DNA of 64,000 bases, taken from NCBI GenBank assembly GCA_011319805.1, contig SJRY01000271.1, positions 124,001-188,000 of the forward strand, read 5' to 3'. This DNA comes from Macrocybe gigantea (taxonomy: Eukaryota > Basidiomycota > Agaricomycetes > Agaricales > Callistosporiaceae). The translations under genes were made by a program, and so were the position numbers. The notes below the pieces were generated by a model. That model searched no databases, was not told where the DNA came from, and saw only the letters and a list, made by a program, of their open reading frames with translations. This document shows positions 39,401 through 50,257 of this stretch, one piece after another. Numbering within the stretch: the first letter of the stretch is position 1; each line of letters opens with the position of its first letter.

Positions 39401-40032
39401 AGCCACAGACGACAGAAGGGAATAACCCCGCAGCAAAAGACTTCGTCAAAAGAATGAACCAAATATGAAAGGAAGCAAATGCCGTGCTGCAATATGCACA
39501 AACACGAGCCAAAGACAATTACGATGCAAGACGAAAACCCACCCGTGAATACAAGAAAGGAGATAGAGTATGGCTAGAAGCCACCAATATCACAGTCAAT
39601 CGACCATCAAAGAAGTTATCGGCACTCCGATACGGACCATTCAAGGTGGTTGAAAAGAAAGGAGCCTCGGCATATCACCTGGAACTCCCAGCATCATGGC
39701 AGCTGATACACCCCGTGTTCAATGAAACACTGCTCATGCCTTACAAAGAACCCCATTTCAAGATACAAGAGCAACCATCACCACCACCCCCTGAAATCAT
39801 AAATGATGAAGAAGAGTACGAGATAGAAGAGATCCTAAAAAGGAAGAAACAAGGGAGGGGGACACTATTCCTGGTCAAATGGAAAGGATACGGACACGAA
39901 GAGAACACATGGATCAAAGAGAAGGAACTGGGGAATGCACAGCAAGCTCTAGACCACTTTCTAAAGAAGACTGCGAACCAGGATAAAAGGATCATGACAA
40001 GAGGGAAGAAGACCAAAAATCGCACTTCATGA
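36420..40032 (+). pseudogene. B1 pol polyprotein: protease, RT, RNase H, integrase, chromodomain
   Basis: Pol is in a different frame from gag. The protease has VDSGADRTCIN (about 36617). Reverse transcriptase runs from FFRNKKDGSKRLIQDYR through PGTFSRMMVSLF to the catalytic YMDD in IIYMDDIIIIG (about 37576). RNase H has VKTDASGYAIGAVLSQQQ and EILTDHKNLSYF. Integrase has the HHCC zinc region (HDTPIGGHPGQYCMH, CETCQRN) and GVDLIGPLPSSNGFN with ISDRGPQFAARF. The chromodomain is YEIEEILKRKKQG..LFLVKWKGYGHEENTW (about 39825-39930). Damage is limited to roughly eight TGA codons that fit CGA to TGA, plus one 2-nt insertion near 39190 that shifts the frame in integrase. Confidence 0.92.
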
Positions 40033-40427
40033 CCACCAACGCCCCCATCAGCATCGACAGCAGCGAGGGCAGCCGCGCACCTACCCCCAACTGTCCAAGT
40101 GACCTCGAGAATCTGGCAAGGATTCTCAATGCTAGCGACTACATGGACCCCCTCGCCATCACACTTGGCGCATACATGCGCTATGTTATGACCGTCCGCA
40201 CACACCTCTGGACTGGGCAAACCCCTGATGGGACCGGCCCCATTGCAGCTGAATGTATCGCGCTTCACGAGGCAATGGAAATGCTTCACACAGAAAACCG
40301 GTGACTTAAACTCCTCACCACCACACTCCATCACATCCGCGCCTATAATGAAGAGCTCATTCATACATGGGCCCTGCGTGCCGTGACCGCCTGGGAGACC
40401 AATACTGGGTGGGGACAGCTGGACTAA
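40029..40427 (+). CDS. Extra ORF of element B1 downstream of pol (unknown function)
   Basis: A frame of 132 codons whose ATG overlaps the pol stop as ATGA (pol ends TCA-TGA; the ORF begins ATG-ACC), ending TAA at 40425-40427. One internal TGA at 40302-40304 again fits CGA to TGA. The N-terminus is Ser/Pro-rich (MTTNAPISIDSSEGSRAPTP) and the rest looks alpha-helical (LENLARILNASDYMDPLAIT, TLHHIRAYNEELIHTWALR). The degraded copy B3 preserves the same position and recognisable sequence (MTINTSEGSISISSSDD, then ILNASDFMDLLAIILGA in a shifted frame), so it was conserved within the family. No known domain is recognised. Confidence 0.6.
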
Positions 40428-43400
40428 GGTTTTTCGCAAGGACGCGAATCTACAGAGAGGGTGATGTTACAGATGTCGCTCAAAGGACCATTCATTTTCC
40501 TATCTTATCTTTCCCACATCCCTTATCTCCCCCGTCATGCTGCGCAGCATGCAGCCATTGAGTCATCCCACTTCTCTAGTCATTCTGAGTCATCTCCTTC
40601 CAGTCTTACTCATCCGCAGTCTACAGCATTGCGCAGCCCATGGTCCGTGCTCAAGTACTGTAGTGTATATAAGGACTCCCAGATGTACCAGTAACGCTAG
40701 GCTTAATATTCCTTTTGCCATCATCTCGAGACCACTCTTGCACTTAGTCTGCCTGAGTCCTTCTGAGATTCGTCTAGCCTAACAGACTAAGAGTAATGTT
40801 GAGTCCAACCCTGTCTGAATTGAGCATCAAAAGGCTGTGCTAGGATAATCTTCAGAGAGTCCTACCGCATGTTTGACCAGGTAGTGTGTTGACCAGAGAC
40901 ATACCTCAGCAAGAGAGACAGGAGGACTCGGACATGTGGATCGTCCCCACCTACCAACCACCTTTTCTCAAACACGCCCTTGAAGATCATTGTTGGAAAC
41001 GTATATTGACCTGAAACAAGAAAGGAGTCGCCAGACTGCTGGGACTTCTGATAAAGAAACCTTCCTTGACTGCCATTTGGGGCATCCCCATTGTGACGAG
41101 GATTTGAGCTGACCCATCTGCAGTTTAACAGGCACCCATCCCTTTTTCTGGACCTAACCAAAGCAGGAGTCAATGGTCATGTGCTGCCTGTATGGTACTA
41201 ATTGACTACTCTATCATACAAAACCATCCCATTTCCAACCTTGCTTCCTTCTGCACATGAATCCACCATAATCCCCTTTACCGATGACATATCAGATACA
41301 CTCTCATCTGAAAGAACCTCCATCTTCAAAACCATGTAGTTGAAGTTGAGTATGAGTACTGGACAAACTACTACCCCAACCTTTCCCCTCGATGCAACCC
41401 CTCTGTTTTCATCTGGGATGAAGACCCCCCGGAACTTGAATTTTACCCCTGACTTTACCGACAAAGGGAAACTCCTGAGTGACACCCATAATGGAGCTCA
41501 TCGCCACACTCTTCACTTTCATTACGATTATCCTTACCACCCTTTTCACCATCAACCCTCTCACCTTAGCCTGAGGCACCCTTCGAAACAACCCACAGCA
41601 GGCCAAACAGGTTCAAAATGCGACATGGACTTTGGTCAATGTGATCAAAGAAGAACTGGACTTGGGCAAGAAGCCCAAGAGAACAAAATCAGAACCACCG
41701 GATCCATATAAAGAGGATCCCAGTTTGATTGGAAGTTGGCTTTGATGTATGGAAGTCTACTTTGACAAAGAGGAAATAACCAACAAATGGGACATGATAA
41801 CCTATGTGTTGCAATGGATCATGGGAGGCAAGGCCGAATGTGTATAGAACTGGGCGGACTCCAAGCTACAAGAGTGGCTAGAGTTCAAGACAGAATTAAA
41901 TAGACGTAGGCAGGAATTCAGAAACCATTCCACCTATGATGACTGGGAACATGGCCGCATTGTTATGCTGGCAATGGCTAACAGTCTGGAAGTCAGAACA
42001 GACCCCCTTGGACATCTCCCACTATTCAAGGATTGGAAAAACTTCAAGGTGGAAGCCCACAAATTCTTTATGACCACAGAGACATGGAATGATGTGATCA
42101 TCCAGATTAAGGAACTGTTGCAATGACGGCAACCAGTTGAGGACTACATCATTGAATTCCGGAGCTGGGCTCCCTTGACAGAATACAATGATATCACTCT
42201 TATTGATATTTTCAAACATGGACTCGACCAGGCACTCAGACGATGTATCATTGAACTAGGAGGTGTCCACAAGAAGGACATTGACTGGTGGTATAAACAT
42301 GTGATAGAACTGGACCAACAGTATCGCCAGGCCCAGAAGGAATTTGGTATGAAGGAGCGATTTGCTCCCAAGCAAACACAAAAACTGGCACAGGGAACCA
42401 CAGCACCTAAGGAGCAAACTCCGGCACTAGCGACTAGTAATACTCAAGGACAGCCTGACCCTAATGCCATGGATGTCGACCAGATGAGGCACGAAGGACA
42501 CTGCTTCTGGTGCAGACAGAAGGGACATATTGGACATAACTGCCTGATGAACCCCCAGCTGAAATATGTCACATGGAACATAGAGATGCAGGATGAGACT
42601 ACTGCTGCTACTGTTAAGATTGAAGAGCTGAAACAGGGTTTTCAATAGAGCTGGGAAGAAGCACTGCTTCACTGGCTGATTATGTATTGTTGAGTATGAA
42701 TATAAGAGACATTTCTGATCTTAAAGAATATTTTGAATAAGAAGGTGCATGAGAGTTCGGTCTTGTAAAAGGATATACCCTACTCTGGATGGCTCAACAG
42801 ATTTATCAGCAGGATGAGTCTAAAGCATACTCGATTCTTAAGGCATGGACAGATCAATCATGACAGAAGGACATCTCACTGGAAAGGCTTTGTGAGATCA
42901 ATCAAATGAACGACCATGATGCACTCCATACATTGTTCAACCTCAGACAAAAGCCATGATTTGTCAGAGGTGGAAACAGAAACCAAATGGATGTACCCCT
43001 GATGATCATGACCCTGAACACTGGACAGATATATAGCATGAAGGCCTTGCTCGATATGGGATGTACTGGATCTTACATAGACTGGAAGTTCATTAAGGAA
43101 AAGGAAATCAATACAAAGAGATATCCAATTCCCATTCCAGTCCATAATGCAGACAGAACCCATAACATGGCAGGCGATATATATGAATATGTTGAACTGA
43201 GAGTCCAGGTCCAAGATCACATTGAGCAAATGGTCTTCTCAGTTACTGAACTCGGAAAGGGCCAGATCTTCATCGGTTATGAGTGGGTTAAACATTACAA
43301 CCCTTGGATCAATTGGAAGACAGAAAAGATCATGTTCGATTGATGCCCTGAAGAGTGTCAGCGGATTGTCCAAATAGGAAACCCTGAAGATGATGACACC

Positions 43401-46113
43401 TGAAACAAATGAGGTAGACTTTGAGAATGGAGAAAAACTCTTGATGATTGACATGAACCAAGAGTTCTATCTAAGGGCTTTCCAAATGATGGCTTCTAAA
43501 CTGGTGGAAGTGATGGCAAAAGCAACAAAGACTAAAACTTTTGAAGAAATTGTACCAGAAGAATACCACTGTTTCAAGATTCAGTGTTTGGAAAAGAGTC
43601 ATTCGATGAACTATTACTATGATGACCTTGGGACCATGTAATCAAACTCATTCCAGGAGCTAAACTCCAGGATTGCAAGGTCTATCCCTTGATGCTGGAT
43701 GAGCAGAAACAGTTGGATGCCTTTCTAGACAAAAATCTAAACACCAGATGAATCAGACCATCGAAGTCACCAATAGCCTCACCTTTCTTCTTCATGAAAA
43801 AGAAGGACGGATCCCTATGACCTGTACAGGACTATCGGAAGTTGAACAACATGACGATAAAGAACAAATACCCACTCCCTCTGATCCAAGAACTAATCGA
43901 CAAACTGAAGGGAGCAAAGTTCTTTATGAAGCTTGACATCCGATGGAGATACAACAACGTCTGCATGAAAGAAGGCAATGAATGGAAAGCTGCATTTCAG
44001 ACAAACCAGGGAATGTTCGAACCCTTGGTCATGTTCTTCGGACTGATGAATTCACCGGCTACCTTCCAAATGATGATGAACACAATTTTCAAAGACGAAA
44101 TCAATCACGGACACGTAGTCATCTACATGGACAACATTCTCATCTTCAATAAAGATTTGAATGAACACAGATGACTCATTCAATATGTGTTGGAAAAGCT
44201 AAAGAACAATAAGCTTTACCTGAAATCTGAGAAGTGTTCATTTTATCAACTGGAAGTAGAGTACCTTGGAATGATCATCTCAGAAAATGGCATTAAGATG
44301 GATCCTATTAAAGTCGAAGGCATCAAAGGATGGCCAAAACCCACCTGTAAAAGGGATGTTCAGCAGTTTTTAGGCTTCTGTAACTTCTACCAGCATTTCA
44401 TCGAAGGATTTGCAAAGATCATGAAACCTTTGATGGAACTAACTGGAAAAGCCAACTGGACATGGGGGAAGGCCCAAGATGATGCATTTGATGGATTAAA
44501 GAATCAGATCTGTTCAGCACTGATCATCGTGATGCCCCGAGATGATGGAAAATTCTGAATGGAAGTCAATGCCTCAAACTACGCAATAGGAGGCATCCTT
44601 TCTCAGGAACAATCCAATGGTACTTAGAGACTGGTGGCTTTCATGTCAAAGTCATTGAACCTGATGGAACAGAACTATGAGATCTACAATAAAGAGATGC
44701 CCGCAATTATAACTAGACTTGAGGAATGGTGCCAATACCTTTGTGGTGCTAAACAGAAATTCGAGATTTGGACAGACCATAAAAACCTCGAATATTTCCG
44801 GAAGCCTCAGAAGTTGAATTGCAGGCAAGCTCATTGGATCTCAGAACTTCAGGACTATAACTTCGTCCTGGAGCACAAACCTAGGAAATTGATGATGAAG
44901 GCAGACAGTCTGTTAAAATGACCAGACCATGAGAAGGGAAAGAACAATAATGAGAACATTGTACTCCTGAAGCCAGAAACTTTTTGCCAGATTTTCATGG
45001 CCAAAATCACACCGACACCAGAATTTCAAGACATTTTGGACCAGATCAAACAGACTTGGAAACAAAGAGAATCTGAAGTTTAGAAATGTCTTGATGAAGG
45101 CAAACATGGCTGGGAGGAGAACGACTGAATCATTACATGGCTAAAACAGTACCACATTCCAAAAAGCCAAAAGATAAGGGAATGGATCATCAAAATCTAT
45201 CATTTGGATCAGATCTCAGGACACCCAGGACAAATGAAGATGCACGAGCTAATCATGCATAACTTCTGGTGGCCCAAAATGATGAATAACATCAAGGCAT
45301 ATGTCAAAGGATGTAACAAATGCCAATAAATGAAGATCATCAGAGATCGGAAGCATGCTCCACTCCACCCAAATGAGGTACCGAAGGAACTATGGGAGAT
45401 CATATCTGTAGATCTCATTGGACCCCTCCTCCAATCTCAAGGGTTCAACAGCATAATGGTAATGGTAGATCGGTTCACTAAAGGAGCCAAATTCATACTA
45501 GTCAATATGGAAATCACAGCAAAAGGGATCGCTCGCAACCTATGTGACACCGTATTCTTGAGTTATGGACTTCCAAAGAAAGTTATTAGTGATAGAGGAT
45601 GACAATTTGTCTCCACATTCATGACAGACCTCTACACACTTTTGGGAATCAAAAGAGCTCCTTTGATGCTATACCATCCACAGACCAATGGACAAATAGA
45701 ATGAGTCAATCAGGAACTTGAGCAGTACCTGAAACTTTTTGTAAATCATTGGCAAATAGACTGGGCAGATTGGCTACCAATGGCCGAATTTTCCTATAAC
45801 AATCGAATTCACTCAGCAACTGGATACTCCCTATTCTACTTAAACCACGGGTGACATCCGTACACTGGAAAGGAACCTCCAAAGCATAATGCTAAGTCCA
45901 CAGACTGCAGAGGAGTTCACTGAAATGATGAAGGAAATTTGGATTAAGGCCAAAACTTCTCTATTAAAAGCTGCAGAGACAATGAAACAGACTTATGACT
46001 CCAGTTGTAGTCCAACTGTGAAATGAAGTCCAGCTATAGTCTAGTAGCAGTCCAGTTGGATTGAACTGGCTGCAGTTTGTTCTTATTTATTAGAAGAAAA
46101 AAAATATTGCAAG

Positions 46114-46186
46114 TGGCAAGGATCAAACCAGAGTCAGTGGGATGCAAGGACAGGCAAGACAGCATTTACCACTGGGCTATGGGGGC
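46114..46186 (-). repeat. tRNA-derived SINE-like sequence (candidate)
   Basis: Read on the minus strand, 73 nt contain an A-box-like TAGCCCAGTGGT (46168-46179) and a B-box-like GGTTTGATCCT (46119-46129, one C/T change from the consensus GGTTCGAT). A T8 run follows 3' (about 46098-46105), a possible Pol III terminator. The acceptor ends do not pair, so it is not a working tRNA gene. It could be a SINE or a tRNA pseudogene. Confidence 0.4.
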
Positions 46187-46199
46187 TTGTTAGATTATG

Positions 46200-47750
46200 G
46201 TGGCCTATTCCCTAAGACACTTATGAGTGGCTGCAGCAACCAACCATATTACTATCCTTCTTCCTCCACCACCACCACATCCTCTCTCCACATCCTTCCT
46301 TCCCCCCCCTCCATGCCTCATTATGCCTGCTGCCACCTGCTGCCACCTTGTGCATACCTGGATGCTGACACCAGTAGGGAGGATAGCTCCAGTGCTGCCC
46401 TCACCCCTCACTGAGCCCACCACTACCCACTGCTGCCTGGTGCACACCCAGAGCTGATGCCAGCAAGGAGAACAGCCCCAGCACTGCCCAGCACCTCTAC
46501 CCCACTGGCCATGGCCACAGGCAGGCACTAGGCAATGCCCACTGCCTGCCACTGCCACCGTGTCAGCCGTACATGCCATGTCATTGTTGATGACATAGCC
46601 AGGACCTCAACCTCACACCACCCTGCCTGCCTCCTCCCATCATACACAGAACACCTGCAGCCATGAAGGGCCTAATGAACCCACTACAACAGATGAGGAC
46701 TAAGGAAGAGGAAGAAGGACAGGCAAGAAATAGGGGGAGAAGGACGAAGATATGATGAAGGGAAAACAGAGAATGAGTGCAGCACACTCAATGCATACCC
46801 ACTGCCTACCCACAGCACTGACACATGCCAGCATCTACCTAGCATCTACCCAGCACCCACCCACCCAGCACCCAGTACCCACCCAGCATCTAGCATCCAC
46901 CCAGTACCCACCCACAGTGCCAATAACCCATCCAGGGCCCACCCCATGGTGCTAATGGGACCAGTGCTCACTGCTCTATGGACCAGCATGCACAGACCAG
47001 CACAGGGCACCCAATGCCCATACACCGCTTGCCCACTCATGGCACTAATAGCACCGCCAAGCACAGGCTGCCCAATTTCCACCCATAGCACCAATGGCAC
47101 CACCACAGACCAATGCATGGACTAGCACCACCCACACCACAGCGCTGAGGGATAAGGACATACCTGCCACCCATCCAATGGCACCAAGCGCTCAATGCCA
47201 CCTGCCGCCCACCTAGAGCACCCAATGCCCCCCAACTGCACTGCCATAGACCAGCATGTGGACCAGTGCTGCACATACAAATACACAACAGACTAGCATG
47301 CACCCGCTGCCCATCTCCACAGTGCTGAGGGACCAAATCCTACCTGCCACCCACCATGGTGCCAATGGGGATGAGCATACATAGACTAATGCAGAGTGCC
47401 CAATCCACACACTGCCTGCTAACCCACAGTGCCCATAGGGATGAGCATGCATGGACCAGTGCAGGGTGCAGGGCACCCAACAACCCCCACTGGTACCAAC
47501 ATGGACCAGCACAGGGTGCTGAAGACAAGTGCCCAATGCCCTCCACTGGAGAATCTTCCGGTTCCGGTGCTGAAGACGAAGACGATACTGGTGCCGCCAT
47601 ATACCACTGTGCATGGACCAGTGCAGGCTACCCAATGCCTATACACTGCCCACCTCCATGGAGCCACCTGCCTACTTCCCAGCCACATCAGAGATGCATC
47701 AAAGGGGAGCTGCAATGGGCACTGAGTGCATTGCCTGACCCTCAAAACTT
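46200..47750. repeat. Low-complexity, degenerate tandem-repeat region
   Basis: C-rich on the plus strand. Recurrent pieces are CCACCCAGCACCCA, ATGGACCAGCACAGGG, CACCCAATGCCC, CTGCCCAC and GGTGCCAATGGGGATGAGCA. Units are short and irregular. Long frames on both strands here result from the repeat and a lack of stops, and carry no domain. It is similar in kind to 32.84-33.6 kb. Confidence 0.55.
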
Positions 47751-47989
47751 TTTTTTTATCTTTTTTCCATTTTTTCATTTATTTCTTACTGGACTGATTC
47801 ATTGTGTAGCTATCTTTTAGTACCATGTATTTACATCAGTTCCAGCCCAGTAATATAGTTTTTTTTTACAGAATATTGCCCAGTAGTGTGAGTAATATGC
47901 AAGAGTTGACAAAATTTCATGCAAGTCCAATGGTCATATGGTTGTACAGCCACAGCTCATTGAAACCCTCTGCCCTACTTTGCTTCAAC

Positions 47990-48780
47990 CTTGACTCTCC
48001 CCTGTACTTTTTGATCATTTCCTGCTTGTAACAACTATCTATCCTGCTCCATAGCTCCCAAACCCAAGTCTATTGCCTCTTCTAACAAAGCTCCTGCCTC
48101 CTCTGGGCCTAAGACCAGGTCTGTTACAGCTGCTGAGGCCAAGCCTAATTCCAGGAGATCTGGAAGGATCTCTACAGCTTCTGATGCTGCTGGGGCTTAA
48201 GATACATCTGGAGATGAGTATCAAATGAAAAGAAAGAAGAAGAGAAAGAGGAAGACCAAGGAAGCATGAAAGAAGGTAATCATTTTTATTTTCATCCCTT
48301 ATTATTAGCCTTATTGCTTGATAGCAGAACAAAGTGGAGAGGAGAAAAGTGATGGTATGGATGACAATAAGGAAAGCAGTGGTACTTGTAGTGGTAAGGG
48401 ATTTTCAACTAATTTTAATTTTCAATTATTTGAATATTATTTTTTAAATGATGACAAGAATGTTGAGACAAAAGGTAAATTACCTCTTGTTATCTTTTTT
48501 TTTCTCTTTCTTGACATCTATTATTACAGACAATGAGATTGAAGAATGCATTATGGAGAAAACTGAGGATATTGTTAGAAAAGGTTTTTCTTTTCTTTTT
48601 TCAGATTAAAGCACATCAAGATTGATACTAGTAATTTAAATTTTATGGATATTGATAAGAAAGGAAATAATAATAAAGGTAATAAAGGTCATGGTCCAGC
48701 CAAAGGTCAATTTTTTTTTATGTCTTAATTTTTCTATATTATTTAGGAATTACTTTTATAGATACTCAAGTTATACCATG
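47990..48780 (+). pseudogene. Unidentified intron-rich repeat gene fragment
   Basis: A frame beginning at about 48054 (IAPKPKSIASSNKAPASSGP, with ATA where the related 32.5-kb copy has ATG) continues as a basic region (KRKKKRKRKTKEA). Possible exons follow, separated by short AT-rich introns: AEQSGEEKSDGMDDNKESSG, then DNEIEECIMEKTEDIV. It has stops and ends against copy B3. The family is not recognised. Confidence 0.35.
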
Positions 48781-48786
48781 CAAAGG

Positions 48787-50257
48787 CTTCAAAAGAATAC
48801 CAATGCAATGACAAAACACACCAGGAAATGAAGGAGACACCATTCTATCTCAACTATGGAATGCACTTCTGGAAGGGAGAACTACAAACAACAGAAGGAA
48901 ACAATCCTGCAGCAAAGAACTTTGTCAAAAGAATGGACCAAATATAGAAAGAAGCAAATGCTATGTATGCACAAACATGGGCTAAAGACAATTATAATGT
49001 GAGGTGAAAACCAGCCCATGAATATAAGAAAGAGGATAGAGTATGGCTTGAAGCCACCAATATCACAGTCAATCAACTATCAAAAAAGTTATTGGCACTC
49101 TGATATGGACCATTCAAGATAGTCAAAAAGAAAGGAGCCTCAGCATATTACCTGAAACTCCCAGCATCATGGCAGCTGATACACCCCATGTTCAATGAAA
49201 CACTACTCATGCTCTACAAAGGACCCTATTTCAAGATACAAGAGTGACCATCGCTGCCACCTCCTGAAATTATAAATGATGAAGAAGAGTATGAGATAGA
49301 AGAAATTCTAAAAAGAAAAAAACAAGGAAGGGAAATGCTATTTCTGGTCAAATGGAAAGGATATGGACATGAGGAGAATACATAGATTAAAGAGAAGGAA
49401 CTGGGGAATGTGCAGCAAGCTCTAGACTGCTTTCTAAAGAAGACTACAAACCAGGATAAAAAGACCATGACAAGAGGGAAGAAGAGCAAAAATCATACAC
49501 CATGACTATCAACACCTCTGAGGGCTCCATTAGCATCAGCAGCAGTGATGATACCCATGTGCCCACCCCAAACCAACCCAATGACCTTGAAAACTTGTAA
49601 GGATTCTTAATGCTAGTGACTTCATGGATCTACTTGCTATTATCCTTGGTGCCTACTTGCACTATGTTATGACTATCTGCACCCACCTGTGGTCAGGATG
49701 GACCCCCAACAGAAGTGAACCAACACTGCCTGAGCATATCATGCTCTGAGAAGTAATGAACCTGCTCTGCTCTGAGAACCGACAACTCAAACTCCTTGCC
49801 ACTATCTTATACTATATCTGTACCTACAATGAAGAGCTCATTTCACATGTGGCCCCCCCATACAGCATCAGCATGGGACACTAATAATGGATGGAGACAG
49901 CTAGACTAGAGAGCTTTTATAAGGACATGAATTTAAGAAGAGGGTGATGTTATGGACAGCACATTTTCTTATCTTATCTTTTCATATCCCTTATCTCCTC
50001 TATCATACAGCACTGCACAGTATGCAGCCACTGAGTCATTTCATTTCCCTAGTCATCCTGAGTCACCTTCTGCTAGTCTTACTCATCTGCAGTCTACAGC
50101 ATTGCACAGCCTATGGTCCATGCTCATGTACTATAACATATATAAGGACTCCTAGATGTACCAGTAGCACTAGGCTTAATATTCCTTTTGCCATCATCTC
50201 AAGACTACTCTCACACTTAGTCTGCCTGAGTCTTTTTGAGATTTGTCTAGCCTAACA
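48787..50257 (+). mobile_element. Gypsy family B copy B3: integrase C-terminus, chromodomain, extra ORF, 3' LTR
   Basis: This is the 3' part of a family B element, corresponding to B1 from about 39320 to its end. It includes a degraded chromodomain (EEILKRKKQGREMLFLVKWK, about 49290), the extra ORF beginning MTINTSEGS at about 49502, a purine-rich GAAGAGGGTGA and the 3' LTR (49948-50257, 310 bp). CpG is nearly absent. The 5' part is lost. Confidence 0.88.

Larger units (their letters stand above)
34264..40784 (+). mobile_element. Full-length chromodomain Ty3/gypsy element B1 with target-site duplication
   Basis: Complete element of 6521 bp. The 5' LTR is 34264-34583 and the 3' LTR is 40465-40784, each 320 bp, starting TGTTACAG and ending CCTAACA. 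The 5-bp duplication GACTA flanks it (34259-34263 and 40785-40789). Each LTR has TATATAAG (34465-34472 in the left one). A purine-rich tract GAGAGGGTGA lies directly before the 3' LTR. The two LTRs differ at about twelve positions, all transitions and about ten at CpG. The order is gag, protease, reverse transcriptase, RNase H, integrase, chromodomain, then an extra ORF. It keeps many more CpG sites than the surrounding repeats, so it is the youngest large insertion here. Confidence 0.96.
34025..46010 (+). mobile_element. Gypsy family A copy A1 internal region, split by element B1
   Basis: The internal region runs 34025-34258 and 40790 to about 46010, with B1 inserted between. Gag (about 41560-42650) ends in one zinc knuckle CFWCRQKGHIGHNC. 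The protease motif is degraded (ALLDMGCTGSYID, where D-S/T-G is expected, at about 43046). Reverse transcriptase spans about 43840-44560, RNase H 44580-44920, integrase 45090-45870 (zinc-binding and GPLLQSQGFNSIMVMVD region). The catalytic reverse transcriptase motif reads YMDN, not YMDD. Stops are frequent and mostly TGA. The copy ends at about 46010 before the chromodomain and 3' LTR, which are visible only in copy A2. Confidence 0.85.

Noticed and set aside
46114..46186. Functional tRNA gene
   Set aside because: The acceptor arms do not pair and the B box deviates. It is kept only as a SINE or pseudogene candidate.
46205..47820. Several long open frames on both strands in 46.2-47.8 kb as genes
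   Set aside because: The frames arise from a low-complexity, stop-poor repeat. Overlapping frames on both strands are equally open and none shows a domain.
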